A DNA stretch of 64,000 nucleotides from Reticulitermes speratus (lineage: Eukaryota; Arthropoda; Insecta; Blattodea; Rhinotermitidae). Numbering within the stretch: the first letter of the stretch is position 1; every line of letters starts with the position of its first letter. Shown here in pieces: positions 1-11,244 of the stretch. The notes under the pieces were generated by a model that did no database searches, was not told the origin of the DNA, and saw only the letters and a list, made by a program, of their open reading frames with translations. The stretch lies in assembly GCA_021186555.1 (NCBI GenBank), contig JAJKFL010000011.1, forward strand, positions 30,863,611 through 30,927,610, written 5' to 3'. Both the position numbers and the translations under genes were made by a program.

Positions 1-469
1 TCATAAACACCTATGATGGAGAAAATGTATGAGTTGCTGCCACAAGTAACATAAAGGAAAAGGTCAATACACAGAAAAATAATAAGTACTACACACAATT
101 GCTTGAACCATAAGCTGCCAACGTGGGGTTAGTCTCATACAAAACCATGAAAATAAAAATACAGCAGTATGACTATAAGAAATCGTGAAACAACTTCTAA
201 GACCTCCTTTGCTTTGGACTTCAGTCTTATTGGGGGTGATGTTATGTTGTTGGGCATGTTCCAAACATTTCAAAGGTGCTACAGTCCTACAGAATGCTTG
301 GAAATACCTGCCCAACAACAGAGTGACTCATCTCCGAAGACTTAAATCTTCAGCAACACCACCATGAGAACCTCAAGCCTTACACACACTTTGCTCTATA
401 TGCGTCTACCTCTTACCAGAAAGCTAGTTGAAATTAAAAATGGATCAGGTCATAACTTAACTATTGATC

Positions 470-660
470 ACAATCACATTACATTCTTGTGGGATATGAC
501 GCCATGTAGTATGGTTGATATGCACAAACATTCCGCAGGAACTTGCTGCATCCATCTTCAGGGAATAAATGGCATCTCATCTGACATGACAATAATTTTG
601 TTAACTCACTGCCATGAGAACCTCAAATCTCACTTAATGATCTGTCTTTCTTTATACTTT
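470..660 (+). repeat. Dispersed SINE-like repeat (VFWDVTPCS type)
   Basis: Contains GTGGGATATGACGCCATGTA and ACTTGCTGCATCCATCTTCA, ending CATGAGAACCTCAAATCTCA. In translation these give LWDMTPCS, GTCCIHLQG and ENLKSH. The same set of blocks recurs across the window, marking a moderately abundant dispersed family that is not the tRNA-type SINE. Confidence 0.5.
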
Positions 661-954
661 CTGCTGTTAACTTTACATCACACTAATACATAAAAGAGCA
701 TTTCATACAAAATTCACAAATATCAAATTTTCTATCAATAATGTGTCAGAAATGACCGTAAAACAGAAAGGTACAATTCAGAAGTTATTACATCATCAAA
801 TTACAGGGAATATTCCCTACAACCTGTACTCTAAGACAAGGCAGTTAGTGAAAAATGTTAACATTACAGTTGATTTCCTAATAATGCACAAGTTACATGA
901 CAAAATTACTACATGCATGGCATTATGAATATTATAGGTAAAGCTTCCAGATAT

Positions 955-1110
955 GATTTATTCAGTGAGATATGAGGTTCTTACAGTAGGTTATGAAGCT
1001 TGTTGTCTTCTGGGATGTGATGTCACAAACTCTGGTAGAAGTGTACACATGTTACAGAGGAGCCTGCTGTGTCTCATCCCAGACCACAGCAAATTCATGA
1101 CTCATTTAAC
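955..1110 (+). repeat. Dispersed SINE-like repeat (VFWDVTPCS type)
   Basis: ATATGAGGTTCTTACAGTAG, TTGTCTTCTGGGATGTGATG, CAGAGGAGCCTGCTGTGTC: the 5' part of the family. Confidence 0.45.
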
Positions 1111-1600
1111 CTTCCTAGCCTCTGTTTCTTTTGGCAGTGGTGAAGGTGTCCATTTCTGAGAAGGGGGTGTCATTCACCCAGTTTGCTGTATCTGATAATA
1201 GATGGCGACGATGACAACCACAGAAGAAGATCTAAGTTTAAGATGTAGTCTGAACTGTAGCAAGGACCTGCTATCCTTGCATTCACAGATTTTTAACTTT
1301 GTCACATAGGAGGAGTCTCATGTGGATAATAATACACACAACAACTGTACAGTCTCAAACCTGACACCTATGGGACAGAACTCCTTAATGGAAGATCAGG
1401 TTCAGGTCATGAACTTCATCTTCACAGGCATGATTACAGAATTTTCTTTGGGCATTAGAGTCCAGGATTCACTATCATAAAGGCTATTTGGTGCAGATTT
1501 CTATTATTGCATTGTTCTGAACTTGTGATTGTTTAAATACATTGTTTATTAGACCTGTTGTTTTTGGAATGTTTCTGTAACTATAAATTCTTCTATTTTA
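1111..1600. other. No feature seen
   Basis: AT-rich DNA with frequent stops on all frames; nothing recognised between two SINE-like repeats. The same holds for 1-460, 1810-2610 and 2660-2960. Confidence 0.5.
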
Positions 1601-1609
1601 TATGACAGT

Positions 1610-1800
1610 GTGTGGTTTTGTAGGTAGTTCAAAACTGTTCAGAGGAACCCGCTGCCTTATGCTGAAGACAGAGGCAGCAGAATCCTCTGACACACTGGCA
1701 ACCATCTACCACAAAAAATGGTGGTATCACAAAGAACAGAGTCTTACTGTTTATCAATGTAAAAGCCTCAAATCACAAATGAAACAGGTTCTTTATATAA
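1610..1800 (+). repeat. Dispersed SINE-like repeat (VFWDVTPCS type)
   Basis: CAGAGGAACCCGCTGCCTTA, GAAGACAGAGGCAGCAG, CTCTGACACACTGGCAACC, GCCTCAAATCACAAATG: the middle and 3' part of the family. Confidence 0.45.
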
Positions 1801-2618
1801 CACGGATTACTACATTTTTAGCCACCTCTTGGCACACAATTTCATCCAGCCCATGACCATAAAGTGAAACAAATGGTTCATGTCTGCCACATCTTGGATA
1901 CACAATAGGTAATATTCAGGATGTGTACTAAATGAAAAGTACAATAACTGCCCTCAAATATTTTTAAAGATTAAAAGAACGATCAACAAATATAAAATAA
2001 CATTTATAGAGTTTATGAAAAGCACTTTAATTTATATATCATACAACAGTATAAAAGCTGAAAATTCCCAAAATCTGCATATTACATAAATAACAATCAG
2101 AGGTCATAAATATTGTTAAACTTACCTCACAAATTAACTACCTTATTTACACAACAAAGCACAAAGTACAAAACCACAATACTGACTGTACCTTCTCAAT
2201 ACATACTGTCTTTAATTAATTTTTTAGTACACAATTTAGAATATTTCACTTTTAACTTTTCAGTGCACAGTATTGATACAGGAAAGAAAATACAAGTACA
2301 CAGACCAATAGCAAGTATTGTATCATATCAGAGGGTTGTGTATTATGCGAGCATAATGATTTTTAATACATAAACAGCATCCACTGCAGTAATAGTAAAG
2401 GACAAGAAACATTATTTAAATTATCAACATGAAATAAATATTGATGATTGCTCTATAAGAAAGGACTTATAAACATTGCATGTTTTTTAGTTGTACATTT
2501 TGTCTATTTGTTTCTGATATATGACTAGTGATTGTTTTATATAATCATGTTTTATAGTATTATGACTAGTTTCATATTCAAATGCCAAATGGCAGAATGA
2601 TGGATCAATGGAATTTAC

Positions 2619-2652
2619 ATGTATGTATGTATGTATGTATGTATGTATGCAC
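2619..2652. repeat. (GTAT)n microsatellite
   Basis: About eight tandem GTAT units (GTATGTATGTATGTATGTAT), last units imperfect. Confidence 0.9.
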
Positions 2653-2969
2653 GTATGTATGAAAACAGAGTTAACAACAGAGAAATGTAACAATAAGGAA
2701 TGAGTGCCACTATACTGCTATACTCCACACTCATCTTGCTATCAGGTACAATTCAGCAGCCAAGTTTATCAATAACAGCCTTCTGAATTATAAAAATGTA
2801 AACACAACACACACAGTACAAATACAATAAGATGCAATGATACAGACTTAGGTCCATGAATTTTAAATTATGATTGATTCATGGTTGCATGTGAAAAGAA
2901 GTAAAATAAAAGTTATTAAAAATAAAGACCAAAGTATTCTGGGAAACGATGCCTTGTAAATTGCCAAAT

Positions 2970-3160
2970 AGTTATGTTTCGGTGGAGCTTCCTGCCTTCA
3001 TCGTCAGGGTTTAAGCAGTCCAAGAAGAAAATGCAGATGGAAGCAGTAAGCTCCACCGAAACGTCAGTAACTGTTTACAAACTGACACAATTTCACAACA
3101 CAGAAAGTCTAAATCTTCATCAACAGCACTGCCAGAACCTCAAATCTTGCATTAAAATGA
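2970..3160 (+). repeat. Dispersed SINE-like repeat, rearranged
   Basis: Holds GTTTCGGTGGAGCTTCCTG and GCTCCACCGAAACGTCAG as an inverted pair, then CACTGCCAGAACCTCAAATC from the VFWDVTPCS family. Confidence 0.35.
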
Positions 3161-3294
3161 GTTATCTTAATAGTCTCGTAATGTAAACAGGGCCCAGGAA
3201 TATCTACAGGTTATCTTACAGGGGTAAATCTACCTTATTTGAAATGGCTGTTATGATTTATGATTGTGGCTTCTGGACTTTGTATGGACCTGTT

Positions 3295-3400
3295 TTTGTC
3301 CTCAGTTGAGGCTCCACTCTTTCTTAACTTCGACACTGGATGGAGGTGAGTGGTCAGCTTCATGCCTGGTTGCTTTACCCCCGTTACCCACTGCATTTCT
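3295..3400 (-). mobile_element. tRNA-derived SINE fragment
   Basis: Minus-strand: GAGGTGAGTGGTCAGCTTCA, GGTTGCTTTACCCCCG. A second, plus-strand fragment follows at 3560-3710 (GAGATTCTTTTCTTCTG, ATGCATGGACCTATACC). Confidence 0.4.
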
Positions 3401-3915
3401 TAATTGCCACTTAATTGCTACAGAACACCAGCAAATAAGCTAGGAATCACACACTTGTACAGAATGTGCACAACAGAAACTGCTTAACAGGGAAACTTAA
3501 ACAATTTGAGAGAAATATAATGACTACGATATGGGCTGGATGACTTGGGAATCACAGTTCAAGTTCCAGGAAGGGAGGAGATTCTTTTCTTCTGCAGTGT
3601 TGGCAGCAACTGTGGGACTCACACAGGGTCTCTTGTCCTGAGCATAAGTCAGTCAGGGTGTGAAGGTAACCATGCACTTCCATCTTGTACCCAGGTTAGG
3701 AATGCATGGACCTATACCACCACTCATCCACACATCTTCATTAACTTTATATTCTACCTCTTACTGTATGCTGCCTTCTATTCATACATTTCTGTTTTGA
3801 AACGTGTTCATGGAATTTAATTCAAGTGGAACAATCCTGTCAGAAATGGTAAATAATTATGGCTGACCACTAACAAAATTAGAACAGAACACTTTACAGT
3901 ACCACTTAAAAATGG

Positions 3916-4030
3916 GAGTGGGGAGGGAGGAGTGTAGAGAGAGAGAGGGGGGGGAGAGAGACAGACAGGCAGAGAGAGGGACAGAGAGACAGACAGGCAC
4001 GCAGAGAGGAAAAAAGAGAAGAAAAAAATC
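3916..4030. repeat. Purine-rich G/A tract
   Basis: More than 100 bases almost wholly of G and A with scattered C (GAGAGAGAGGGGGGGGAGAG, GACAGACAGGCAGAGAGAGG). A simple-repeat region able to form triplex structures. Confidence 0.75.
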
Positions 4031-4149
4031 TGTACTGTTCACTATGCCGTTCGTAGATGACATTCATTTCTTAACTCGTAATATGGTTCATAACACATGA
4101 ATGTATTGTAAAAAGGTAAAGTTCTTTATGTGCTTAATTCAGCATCATG

Positions 4150-4405
4150 CCATGAAGACACGGGGGACTGGAGGTAAAACTCCATGCACTCTTAACCTTA
4201 CACAGTTGTCAGCTTCACATCCCAGCCACTCTTCTGCAGATAAAAGCCCATGGTACCCATGACATAGAACACTGGTTGGGACACAAGGTTGGTCTGAATT
4301 CATTCATTCATTCATTCTGTAGTCTGTCTTACGACAGGTCGCTGTCAAGAAAAGAAAAATTTCTGCCATTGCCAGGAATCGAACCCAGATCCCTCGGTCG
4401 CCCAG
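4150..4405 (-). mobile_element. tRNA-derived SINE, decayed
   Basis: Minus-strand body text (GGAGGTAAAACTCCATGCA, CATGGTACCCATGACATAGA) with an ATTC microsatellite inside (4298-4317). It ends at the B-box-like GCCAGGAATCGAACCC. Confidence 0.5.
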
Positions 4406-4887
4406 CCTGAAGCCTTTAAATACACTAAATTATCCTGAATCAATTTTCTTATCTCAAAGTACATACCTACATACGTTAAACATAAATCTGTCTGAATGGA
4501 GATGGGGGGGACAAAGTTCGTCAAGTTCCTTGTGATACTGTTGCAAGAGGTCTTTTCAAATGTAATGGCAAACTGCCTAACAATCTCATTAGTAAGTACC
4601 CCCTCTGTGTGAAGTTCTCCCTTTCTGTTTCTTCAAAGAATACTGATATATATATATTAATATGCTTTGTTACAGTTAGATTATTTCGGCATCAGTGCAG
4701 TGCAATCACAGCCTCAATCATTCACATTCACATTAAATTTACTAGGTAAAGACTACAAACTGTCAATATCACAATGTCCTTTTTTGGTTCAACTGTGGCA
4801 ACATATAAATATATTCCAAAACTAAGTGCTTGGAAGCCAGAATACACGTTAGTGTCATTATTTACATCACAATTATGTCAAATAATA

Positions 4888-4912
4888 ATAATTATTATTA
4901 TTATTACTTTAT
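4888..4912. repeat. (AAT)n-(ATT)n microsatellite
   Basis: AATAATAATAATTATTATTA, a short palindromic trinucleotide run. Confidence 0.8.
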
Positions 4913-5071
4913 GTCATTTGTGCATAAATAATTAAGCCCAAGAAGCAACACAGTCTTGAGAAAAGTAGCACACAAGTATGTAATGCCAGTTAGATTATTC
5001 ACATGCATTCCCTTCCAGTGACTGCCACATTACTTATGCATAGTACCATTGTCTAATAAAATGTATCATCT

Positions 5072-5158
5072 CACTACTATCACCATCACCACTGCCCCTA
5101 CCACCAACACCAATACCACCACTGCTACCACCAATACCATAACCACCACCAACAACAT
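5072..5158. repeat. (ACC)n-like trinucleotide tract
   Basis: Imperfect ACC/ACT/ACA triplets (CTACCACCAACACCAATACC); the 72-codon Thr/Asn-rich frame over it is a by-product. Confidence 0.8.
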
Positions 5159-5501
5159 AAACAGTGCTTGTAACTGGCGTACAAATGTCTATAAAATGTA
5201 CAGTAGCCCATCACCAATAGATATCACAATAACACACATACTTGGGACTCGAAGAATTTCTGGTTAGATGTCAACTCATCTGGCTTGCGAACTATGACCG
5301 AACTGTTGCCATTGTTACTGTATTCATGAGTTCGACGACTGGTCCCATATGTCAGGAAGTTTGTAGGTTGTTTATTTTTCTGTTGTTCCTAGCAATCAGT
5401 TAATGATCTTAGTTGATTTTTATATTTAAAATATACAAAGTGCATCACAAAAATGTAAAGCTATTCCCCAGCTGAACAGTGCCAGTTTTGCCACTTTCAT
5501 A

Positions 5502-5680
5502 TAGAGTAGAACCCTGTTAAGAAGTCTTTCAAGGGACCAGAGGATTAGGGACTCCTTAAGTGGGAAGACTTATTAAGAGGGAAGCTTATTAAAAGAGATA
5601 GGATTTCGGGACTTTAAAAATCAGACTTCTTACAGGGGAAAACTTCTTATGCGGGGACTTCTTATCCGGGTTCTATTGTA
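5502..5680. mobile_element. TA-flanked MITE (pogo/mariner type)
   Basis: 179 bp. The ends TAGAGTAGAACCCTGTTAAG and TACAATAGAACCCGGATAAG are inverted repeats. The interior repeats GACTTCTTA / TTAAGAAGTC in both orientations. Confidence 0.7.
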
Positions 5681-5689
5681 CTAAACTGG

Positions 5690-6675
5690 AACATTACACT
5701 CAGCAAGAATTTTTGATACTGAGCCTTACAATTGTGGACATTTACATGGCATGCCCGTAAATTACAAGAAAAGTTGTGAGCCATAAGAAGTGCACCACAA
5801 GAATGTATTTCATGGTTAAATACTGTCAGTTCTGTAGACTTTCATATACAACTACCTGAAATGGATCATTACATGAGGAAAGAATTTTATACTGAGCCTT
5901 AAAATTGTGGACATTTTTGTGATGCACCTGTATATTATTTTAAATGTTGTAAGAAGCAAAAGTACAGAAGGGAAGTGTTAGGACTTTTGAACTAATAAAA
6001 CAATAATGAAAATGACAAAAAATTAGTAACCACAGTCCAGTAACTTATTCATACACACACTGGTTTGGCCTCTGTCATCAGCTACAAGTATAAACCCACT
6101 CAGGTGAACCAACTAGGTACAGTTAGTTTCCATCTCCTGACAATGACCTCCCACATATTTTCAAAATAACCATAATTAACGAAATGTGCTCTGAAGATCA
6201 CAGATGTGACATGTGCCAAGTCAAAGAATTTAAGAGATGCTAAATGCAAAGAAACTACCATTAACAACAAAAATTATCCCCAAAATGAAGTTTAGATTTT
6301 TCTGCACAGGCACGCCAGTCACTTATATTAAATTGTTTGGTGCAGAGGATTTGAGAAAGGTCGGAATTAACTAGTTAAGCTGAGGTGTGCAGTCACAGAA
6401 GGAATACTGCAGAAATGTTGGCACATAAAGGGATAATACACAACCTTCAAACTTTCGCCATATATATGTGTACAAATTTTTTTTGATACTTAGTTTTATT
6501 CATGTTATAAACGTAATGGCAGTTTCAGTATTACAAAGGAACTTCAAGATACATAACTGGACATAAATTAATCAAACATAAACTCGGTGAAAAATGAATA
6601 CCTTACTAAGTTTTTATAAGTTGAAACTGTCAACCAGTTTGACTTTTTAACATATGCGTAAAAAGAATTTTTAAA
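5690..6675. other. No feature seen
   Basis: AT-rich. It contains a short diverged repeat, CATTACA...ATTTTTGATACTGAGCCTTA / TTTTATACTGAGCCTTAAAA (about 5690-5740 and 5865-5915), with GTGGACATTT after each copy, so an old local duplication. Otherwise nothing. Confidence 0.45.
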
Positions 6676-6679
6676 CTAA

Positions 6680-6688
6680 CTAAAAACC

Positions 6689-6732
<44 letters not shown>

Positions 6733-7262
6733 CCATGGAGCAGAGTCCTTCTTGAGAACCTAGCAGGTCATCAGCTAGTCAAGAAATTCCCCGCGTTTCA
6801 TGGAACCCGAAGGTTCATTACCACACTCACAAGAGCCCGCCACCTTCCCTATCCTGAGCCATATCAATCCAGTCCATGCCCCCCCATCCCACTTCTTGAA
6901 GATCCATTTTAATATTATCCTCCCATCTATGCCTGGGTCTTCCAAGTGGTCTCCTTCCCTCAGGTCTCCCCACCAAAATCCTGTATGCACCTCTCCCCTC
7001 ACCCATACGTTCTACATGCCCCGCCCACCTCATTCTTGATTTGATCACCTGAATAATATTTGGTGATGAGTACAGATCATTAAGTTCCTCGTTATTTAGT
7101 CTTCTCCACTCCCCTGTTACCTCGTCCCTCTTAGGCCATAATATCCTCCTCAGCACCCTATTCTCGAACACCCTCAGCCTGTGTTCCTCCCTCAGTGTGA
7201 GAGACCAAGTCTCACACCCATACAAAACAACAGGCAAAATTATAGTTCTGTATATTTTTAAA
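6680..7262 (-). mobile_element. RTE-type LINE 3' end with (GTTA)n tail
   Basis: Minus-strand 3' end of the same LINE family as at 37-38 kb ([58 protein letters not shown]). It ends with CTCCATGGAGTTAGTTAG and a 10-unit GTTA tail (6693-6732). A base loss near 6880 breaks the last codons. The element is truncated near 7262; sequence up to 7384 stays open but does not resemble the family. Confidence 0.85.
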
Positions 7263-7384
7263 CACTGTTTAAAAATGAATATCATAAATAGCCACAGATT
7301 TTCTTGTGTCCATACACTATCAGACCGACAACCAAATGCAGAATGACAGAAGATGCCAACCAGCTCTACGAGTAAAAAGGGCAC

Positions 7385-8100
7385 CGATTTCTGTCAATAA
7401 CACATACAACCTTTATCCACTGCAATACCTACATTCCTTTTGGGCAATTCATAGAGCCAGAAACATGACTTATTCACTGCTTTGACTCTTCCTTCTTCAG
7501 TAAGGCAAATAACTAATCTCAATTAAAATGTGCAAACGTATAAAACTACCTTTGTTTAAGTGAACTCTTCATTAAAATATGTAGCACAAGCATATGTATG
7601 TACCTGTGCTTGCATATATTTAAGAACAACAAACTTCTTTAAAAAGAGATCATTACCAGAGATGTATACAATGGTGCAGTGAGGGGAGGGGCACAGCTAC
7701 ACCTTGGCCCCAAGCCAAGAGGGGCACCCTTCAGCCCTCGGTTAGCCTAGTTTAACTGTAAATATTATTTAATTTATCAACATATCCTCTCAATGTCAGT
7801 CATAAAAATAATGATCTAAAAAGCAACAGAAACAAAGAAAATATAAACTAATGCAAGAAGTTGACTTTAAGGTTATGTGAAACCTTTCTTCAGTTCAACT
7901 CTTGCTGTGTCCAGGCTCCCAAATATGTAGCTATGCTAGTTAGCAGCTTTAATTTTTATGGTCCTACAGTGTTATCATCCTAACAAATTACTTTACATTT
8001 CTGTTTCTTTAATGTCAAATTGCTGAAGATTTTATGGGACATACATGCTTTCATTTCATTTGCTTATAACACAAATATCAGACTGGTAATCTACAAACAA
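7385..8100. other. No feature seen
   Basis: AT-rich with a GC-richer patch at 7675-7740 (GGGGAGGGGCACAGCTACAC) that may be part of an unclassified element. Confidence 0.4.
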
Positions 8101-8106
8101 GAATAC

Positions 8107-8211
8107 CTTGAAAATGACAAGGCATGTATCCTCATAGCGCCGCTTAATGTCACTTGGTGATTCGGCCACAAGGGTGCAGCCCTCCTGCATTGAACAATTG
8201 TACAGCAAAGC
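8107..8211 (-). CDS. Orphan internal exon, gene not recognised
   Basis: A 105-base, 35-codon stretch with acceptor TTTCAG and donor AAG|GTATTC, phase 0 at both ends. It encodes ALLYNCSMQEGCTLVAESPS followed by DIKRRYEDTCLVIFK. Its codons and GC content stand out from the AT-rich surroundings, and the borders are clean, so I read it as a real exon of a minus-strand gene whose other exons are far away or outside the window. I could not name the family. It may belong to the same transcription unit as the Brinker-domain gene at 23.7 kb, since the DNA between them is CpG-poor like the gene bodies elsewhere here. That link is only inference. Confidence 0.55.
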
Positions 8212-8214
8212 CTG

Positions 8215-9325
8215 AAACTGAGTAATGCCAACAATAACACCACTGCTAGTAAAATAAACAAATTACCAAATGAATACACAACTACCAGTTCAGCAAACCT
8301 ATATGAACCTAAATCTAAAAAATAATTCTCAAATCTAACATCACATTCCTACAAGGGAATACTATTATCCTCTGTCCAGCAAGTTCATTATTTTGACTTG
8401 CATCTAGTGACTTTTGAGGGCTATAAAAGTGACTACCAATATCACATTCAGAAATCCACCATCCCACTCTACACTGTAATTTCCCTCGTGTTAAATACAG
8501 TATTTTACCTATACTGTATCATAATGGATACAAATTATTCTGTATTATGCTGCCAAATTTGTATACGTGTCAACAAGGGCTGTTATGATAACTGAACTAG
8601 CCACATGCCTGCCATATAACAGGCTACCATACGGCTATGAATATTGCATTAGATGCTCGATGCTCAACCGTTTCTTCAGCCTCAGCGCACATCTCACTTG
8701 CTCACTCCCTTATACCAAGGGTACTATACAACATAGATTAGAACACCACGAAGGAACAGTACTATGTGTTTTATTATTGATGTCGCTAACATCTTAACCC
8801 TGGTTTATACTGTTGTGTACGTAGCTACAAAATATGATAGTCACAGAACATATACAGTTGAACTCGGTTTGTTGACATTTTGAAAGCAAAGAATGCCTTG
8901 GTAGTCTGGCGTGCACTGGGGCAACTTTATATCTTTATGCTCTAGTATGTATTACACAATATCATTACAGTGTAGTTAAAAAAATGATTAATGTAGAGTG
9001 GACGCAGTATCAGTCACCATGTAGCAATGCAGGTATGAGCGGGTTCCATGTTAAGTTGCACGCCCTGTAAAACATGTGTACTGCATGACTTGCCTATTTA
9101 AATCCATCCAGTTTCAGGTTACATGAAATAGATGCGGTCATCATACGCATGCTTACGAGAGGCAAAATACTGTATTTCACATAATTCTGTAGTCAACATT
9201 TCACAATCACATCAAGGTCAGGCTTCAGAAAGGTGAATCCCCTATTGGCAACTGAATCCTGCTCACGCAGTATACAACCAGTCATATAGGTATACAAAAT
9301 GTATTTTATCTGCAGATTTTCTCCA
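8215..9325. other. No feature seen
   Basis: AT-rich; short open frames have no coding character. 9505-10710 is the same. Confidence 0.45.
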
Positions 9326-9329
9326 GATA

Positions 9330-9505
9330 GTCAGAGGCTATGAGGACCACAGAGCCTCTAAATCAAACGGATACCAGGGGCTCCTTCCCTGGAGGGTAAA
9401 GCAAGCGAGAACATGATGCTGGGCACTCCCCTCTGTCAGGTGTTCTGAGCTTCATGTTCCCCTCTACACTTTGAGTGCGGCACTTTAGTGCACGGGAAAC
9501 TTTAC
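9330..9505 (+). mobile_element. tRNA-derived SINE fragment, decayed
   Basis: Plus-strand: GGATACCAGGGGCTCCTTCC, GGGTAAAGCAAGCGAGAACA, TTCCCCTCTACACTTTG. Confidence 0.4.
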
Positions 9506-10711
9506 CTTTTATATACCATCAGAGCAAAGCTATATCACCAAATAACATTTCAAGATAAGACAAGATAGAATCAGATACATTTTCACAAGGGAAATTACTT
9601 GTTCTGCATCTGAATCTGCTATTATTTTTCATGATGTTTTATATTATTCAGTTTTATTAATAAACAACTATAGCAATGACATTTCTTCACATTTGTTTGA
9701 CATACTTCCAATAAATTAATAAAACGCAATGTAAATATACAGGAAGGATCCTTTCATCAATAGGAATGGGACACACTGAAAGCAAGGTTTAAAAATAATA
9801 AGTTCTAGTTATCATTTGTTAATATATTTTCAAATTCCTGTACACAAGGTATATATTATAAAAATATACAAATATATTATTCAAGTTACAATGTTATTGT
9901 ATTCGGATGAGGTTTCACAGGCAGACAAACTCTCTAATGTACACAACCTATGGAAAATATGTTCAAAAATATTACCGCATGCCATTCATTGGATATTACT
10001 GTAATACAAAAGAAATGTAGAGATGCCAACTCAAAAAATATTAATAATCCTCGTTTAATTTTATAATTTATCTAACTCTCAACCTGAAATTTAACAGTTG
10101 AGCCACTCCTTTATTCCCTTTGCATCCATATCTTCTTCCCTCCTTTCTCTATCAAAACAGTGAATTAGTTACCTATATATTCTTCAGATGGCACGGTGTT
10201 GAATATAAAGCTGCAATCTTTGCGCGAGAACTAAATATTTTGGGGCCAATGGTCTGACACAGACACACACATGCATGCTTAAATTGAGACCTGTATTATG
10301 TTCCAAAATTTAACTAGCACCTTAATATACACACAGCAATTACTGACAAATTTAAAATATGGCAGTCATTCAGCACTTTTATTTTTCTAACATGAAAAAA
10401 AGCTGCACTATGTACTTGTATTTTCTCACGATGATGAATATGAAGACTGCAGTCTTAATTACCACAGTGCATGCTCGACTTACAACTTGGCAACCAGCTT
10501 TTATTTAATTGCTGTAGTGTCATACAGTTGTGAGGCTTTCAAGTTCATAAAATTACAAAGAATCATCCATTTTACTATGGAAAGAAGCATAAGCATTCCT
10601 TATTTAAATTGTCTTAGGGCTCGCAGCAAGTAAACATCTTTAATCCATTAAAATCACAGAATCGACTATACCAACTTGCCAGGATATCAAATAATGAATA
10701 AAAATTTGAGG

Positions 10712-10780
10712 TTCTATCGTGATAAATATTAAGATTACAGTCTTCTGGGATGTGACGCCGTGTAGTCTCATAAGATATAC
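10712..10780 (+). repeat. Dispersed SINE-like repeat fragment joined to LINE
   Basis: TTACAGTCTTCTGGGATGTG and ACGCCGTGTAGTCTCATA are the family's 5' block; it runs directly into the second RTE family. Confidence 0.45.
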
Positions 10781-11240
10781 ACCACTGTATCTAAAGCACC
10801 TAGTTACTTATGGAGCGGAGGCATGGACAATGACAAAGAAGGAGGAGGAGATGCTGAGAAGATGGGAAAGGAAGATACTCAGGGGAATATATGGAGCAGT
10901 GAGGGAGGGAGAGGAATGGAGAATAAGAACAAATGGCGAAATACAGCAGTTATATCAGAAGCCGGACATAGTTGTGGAAATAAAAAGGGCAAGAATGAGA
11001 TGGGCAGGGCATGTACAAAGAATGCCAGAAGAAAGAGTGGTAAAGAAAATTTTCACTGGACAACCAGGGGGCAGCAGGAGGAAGGGAAGGCCCAGACTGA
11101 GATGGGTGGACAATCTGGAGGAAGATCTGAAGAAAACAGGAATAAGAGGATGGAGAAGGATGGCGGAGGATAGAGAGGGATGGAGGCAGGCTATTGCAGA
11201 GGTCCAGGCCCTTCAAGCGCTGTAGCACCGCAGATGATCT
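10780..11240 (+). mobile_element. Second RTE-type LINE family, 3' end, open frame retained
   Basis: Open frame to a stop at 11223: [80 protein letters not shown]. The architecture is the same as in the first family (YGxEAW...RMRWAGHV...GRPxxRWxDNL) but the sequence is clearly different. The A/G-rich composition gives long shadow frames. It is joined at its 5' side to a SINE-like fragment (10712-10780), so the junction marks truncation or nested insertion. Confidence 0.8.
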
Positions 11241-11244
11241 AAAG

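Noticed and set aside
2980..3020. Hammerhead-like motif (CTGACGATGAAGG...CCACCGAAACATAAC on the minus strand)
   Set aside because: Stem I does not pair and stem III is absent; the inverted pair belongs to the SINE-like repeat.
10823..11228. Long frames on both strands overlapping the second LINE
   Set aside because: Shadows of the A/G-rich LINE reading frame at 10780-11225.
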